9,018 nt of DNA from NCBI GenBank assembly GCA_011391185.1, contig JAABRB010000124.1, forward strand, positions 1 through 9,018. Direction: 5' to 3'. A program made the position numbers and the translations under genes. Position 1 is the first letter of the stretch, and each line of letters begins with the position of its first letter. The DNA is from Betaproteobacteria bacterium. GTDB lineage: Bacteria; Pseudomonadota; Gammaproteobacteria; Burkholderiales; SG8-39. Below the pieces are notes generated by a model. That model was not told the DNA's origin. It worked only from the letters and a program-made list of their open reading frames with translations, and searched no databases. Of the stretch, positions 8,047 to 9,018 are shown piece by piece.

Positions 8047-8082
8047 GGCAGGACGCCCGGGCGAATCCCGAACCTAACGTGA

Positions 8083-8105
8083 TGAATGATCGACCTGTGC
8101 ATTCA
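8083..8105. repeat. Inverted repeat TGAATG/CATTCA
   Basis: The perfect 6-bp arms at 8083-8088 and 8100-8105 enclose an 11-base spacer, in the spacer between two convergent genes. No T-run follows. The meaning is unclear; it may be a minor RNA hairpin or chance. Confidence 0.3.
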
Positions 8106-8122
8106 GTGGGATGCGTTTTCTC

Positions 8123-8144
8123 GACAGCCCTGATTTAGGGGGTC
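8123..8144. repeat. Imperfect hairpin just before the terminator
   Basis: GAC...CCCT (8123-8131) pairs with AGGG...GTC (8137-8144) around the loop GATTT, with an asymmetric internal loop (AG opposite G). It directly abuts the terminator stem starting at 8145, so the two hairpins are in tandem. The GTC arm and the adjoining AAAGGGGGA could also allow alternative folds. Confidence 0.35.
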
Positions 8145-8168
8145 AAAGGGGGATGTGTCCCCCTTTTT
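8145..8168 (+). terminator. Strong intrinsic terminator of the propeller gene
   Basis: AAAGGGGGA (8145-8153) pairs perfectly with TCCCCCTTT (8158-8166) around the tetraloop TGTG. The T-run spans 8164-8168, two of its bases lying past the stem. It lies about 100 bases after the propeller stop. Read on the minus strand, the same stem follows the lysR stop but ends in only TTT, so it could work less well as a bidirectional terminator. Confidence 0.8.
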
Positions 8169-8178
8169 CAACACCTTC

Positions 8179-9018
8179 CTAAGCGCGCCTGACGGCCTTC
8201 GCGGCAGCGGTCCGATGCGCGGGCGGGCCGCCGGCGCTTTGCGCCGCCTCCTTGCGTAGCCATTTCTCGAACGCGTCGACGTTGGCCTTGTCGAGCGTGC
8301 GCTGGCCGCGCAGGAGGTAGTAGCACCGTGGCGAGGCGATCGTGCGCGCGAAGGGCGTGACGAGCTTGCCCGAGCGCAGCAGGTCGCGCATGAGCGGCGT
8401 GCGGCCGAGCGCGACGCCCTGGCCGTCGATCGCGGCGCGCACGAGTTGCTCGTAGTGGCTGAAATGCAGTGCCCCGGCGGGCTTGATGTCGGGAATCCCG
8501 GCCGCCTCCAGCCACTGCGCCCACACGAGCCAGGGTGTCGCGTGGAGATTCTCGACGTGCAGCAGTACTTGGTGGCGCAAGTCCTCGGGCATCACGAGCG
8601 GGCGATCGGGGTTCCTTAGGAGCGCCGGGCTGCAGACTGGAAACACCTCCTCCCCGAAGAGCTTGATCGCGCCGGGCGCGTGCTCGGCGCGTGTGTAACG
8701 CACGGCAATGTCGATGCCGGCCCGATCGAGATCCTGGATCTCGTTGCTCGCCGCGATGCGGACGTCCACGCCGGGATGCGTGCGCGTAAAGCCCGCCAGT
8801 CGGGGGATCAGCCACAGTGCCGCGAACGAGAGCGATGTGGTGACCGTCAGCGTGGGGGCCGACTGCGACGTCCGCAGCCGCCCCACGGCGTCGTGCAGGC
8901 GCTCGAGGGTCTCGACAGCCGCCGCGTAGAGGGTTTGTCCGCGCTCGGTGAGCAGCAGCGCGCGGTGCCGGCGCTCGAAAAGCTCGAACCCCAGGCGTTC
9001 CTCGAGGAGAGCGATCGA
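8179..9018 (-). CDS. LysR-type transcriptional regulator, GcvA-like (N-terminus off window)
   Basis: The frame is open from the right edge, giving 279 residues; about 20-30 N-terminal residues are missing. The first visible residues, including ALLEERLGFELFERR and LLLTERGQTLY, are the end of the LysR winged helix-turn-helix and its linker helix. A periplasmic-binding-protein-like effector domain follows: LTVTTSLSFAALWLIPRLAGF, DLDRAGIDIAVRYT, and then HFSHYEQLVRAAIDGQGVALG. This wording is typical of the GcvA-like group of LysR regulators. The last ~25 residues are an Ala/Arg-rich tail beyond the fold. An internal GTG at 8884-8886 gives a shorter frame but lacks the DNA-binding domain, so it is not the true start. 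LysR targets usually lie divergently upstream, here beyond the window. Nothing shows that it controls the propeller gene, which is convergent with it. Confidence 0.95.
   Translation of the reverse strand, partial: SIALLEERLGFELFERRHRALLLTERGQTLYAAAVETLERLHDAVGRLRTSQSAPTLTVTTSLSFAALWLIPRLAGFTRTHPGVDVRIAASNEIQDLDRAGIDIAVRYTRAEHAPGAIKLFGEEVFPVCSPALLRNPDRPLVMPEDLRHQVLLHVENLHATPWLVWAQWLEAAGIPDIKPAGALHFSHYEQLVRAAIDGQGVALGRTPLMRDLLRSGKLVTPFARTIASPRCYYLLRGQRTLDKANVDAFEKWLRKEAAQSAGGPPAHRTAAAKAVRRA

Noticed and set aside
8071..8120. ACCTAAC resembling an integron attC inverse core site (RYYYAAC)
   Set aside because: No matching GTTRRRY core with complementary arms follows, and there is no integrase gene or cassette structure.
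8179..8886. LysR frame beginning at the internal GTG at 8884-8886
   Set aside because: The same frame continues to the window edge with a typical winged helix, so the gene is larger and this is not its start.

Overview
This window is GC-rich and gene-dense, with short intergenic gaps. The gene families point to a high-GC proteobacterium, probably beta- or gammaproteobacterial. That placement is an inference from gene content and codon style, not a search result.

The left two thirds (1-5608, + strand) is a SUF iron-sulfur cluster assembly operon that enters from beyond the left edge: sufB (3' part only), sufC, sufD, sufS, a sufU-type gene, an nfu-type gene and a small Rieske ferredoxin gene. 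Gaps between genes are at most 11 bases and two junctions are ATGA overlaps, so one polycistronic transcript is likely. SufS takes sulfur from cysteine and SufU is the likely sulfur relay. SufB, SufC and SufD form the ATP-driven scaffold, and Nfu probably carries finished clusters to clients. The Rieske protein, itself a [2Fe-2S] protein, closes the operon. No sufE or sufA is visible, and neither is the usual regulator, which would lie to the left.

A convergent minus-strand gene (5618-6085) ends 9 bases from the Rieske stop. It encodes a small membrane protein with two hydrophobic segments and a C-terminal four-cysteine zinc ribbon. Its first ~35 residues resemble, by eye, a shortened YggX (Fe(II)-trafficking/oxidative protection protein), including the cysteine at position 7. 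This is the least ordinary gene here. Its placement beside a SUF operon suggests, but does not show, a link to iron or iron-sulfur homeostasis.

To the right, divergently oriented, are a calcineurin-like metallophosphoesterase (6229-7011) and a secreted seven-bladed beta-propeller of the Vgb/streptogramin-lyase-like family (7063-8046). A spacer with several hairpins follows (8047-8178), including a strong intrinsic terminator. The window ends inside a minus-strand LysR-type regulator of the GcvA-like group (8179-9018), whose N-terminus lies beyond the right edge. These three genes look like ordinary chromosomal content. I saw no RNA genes, insertion sequences, CRISPR arrays or clear signs of recent transfer.
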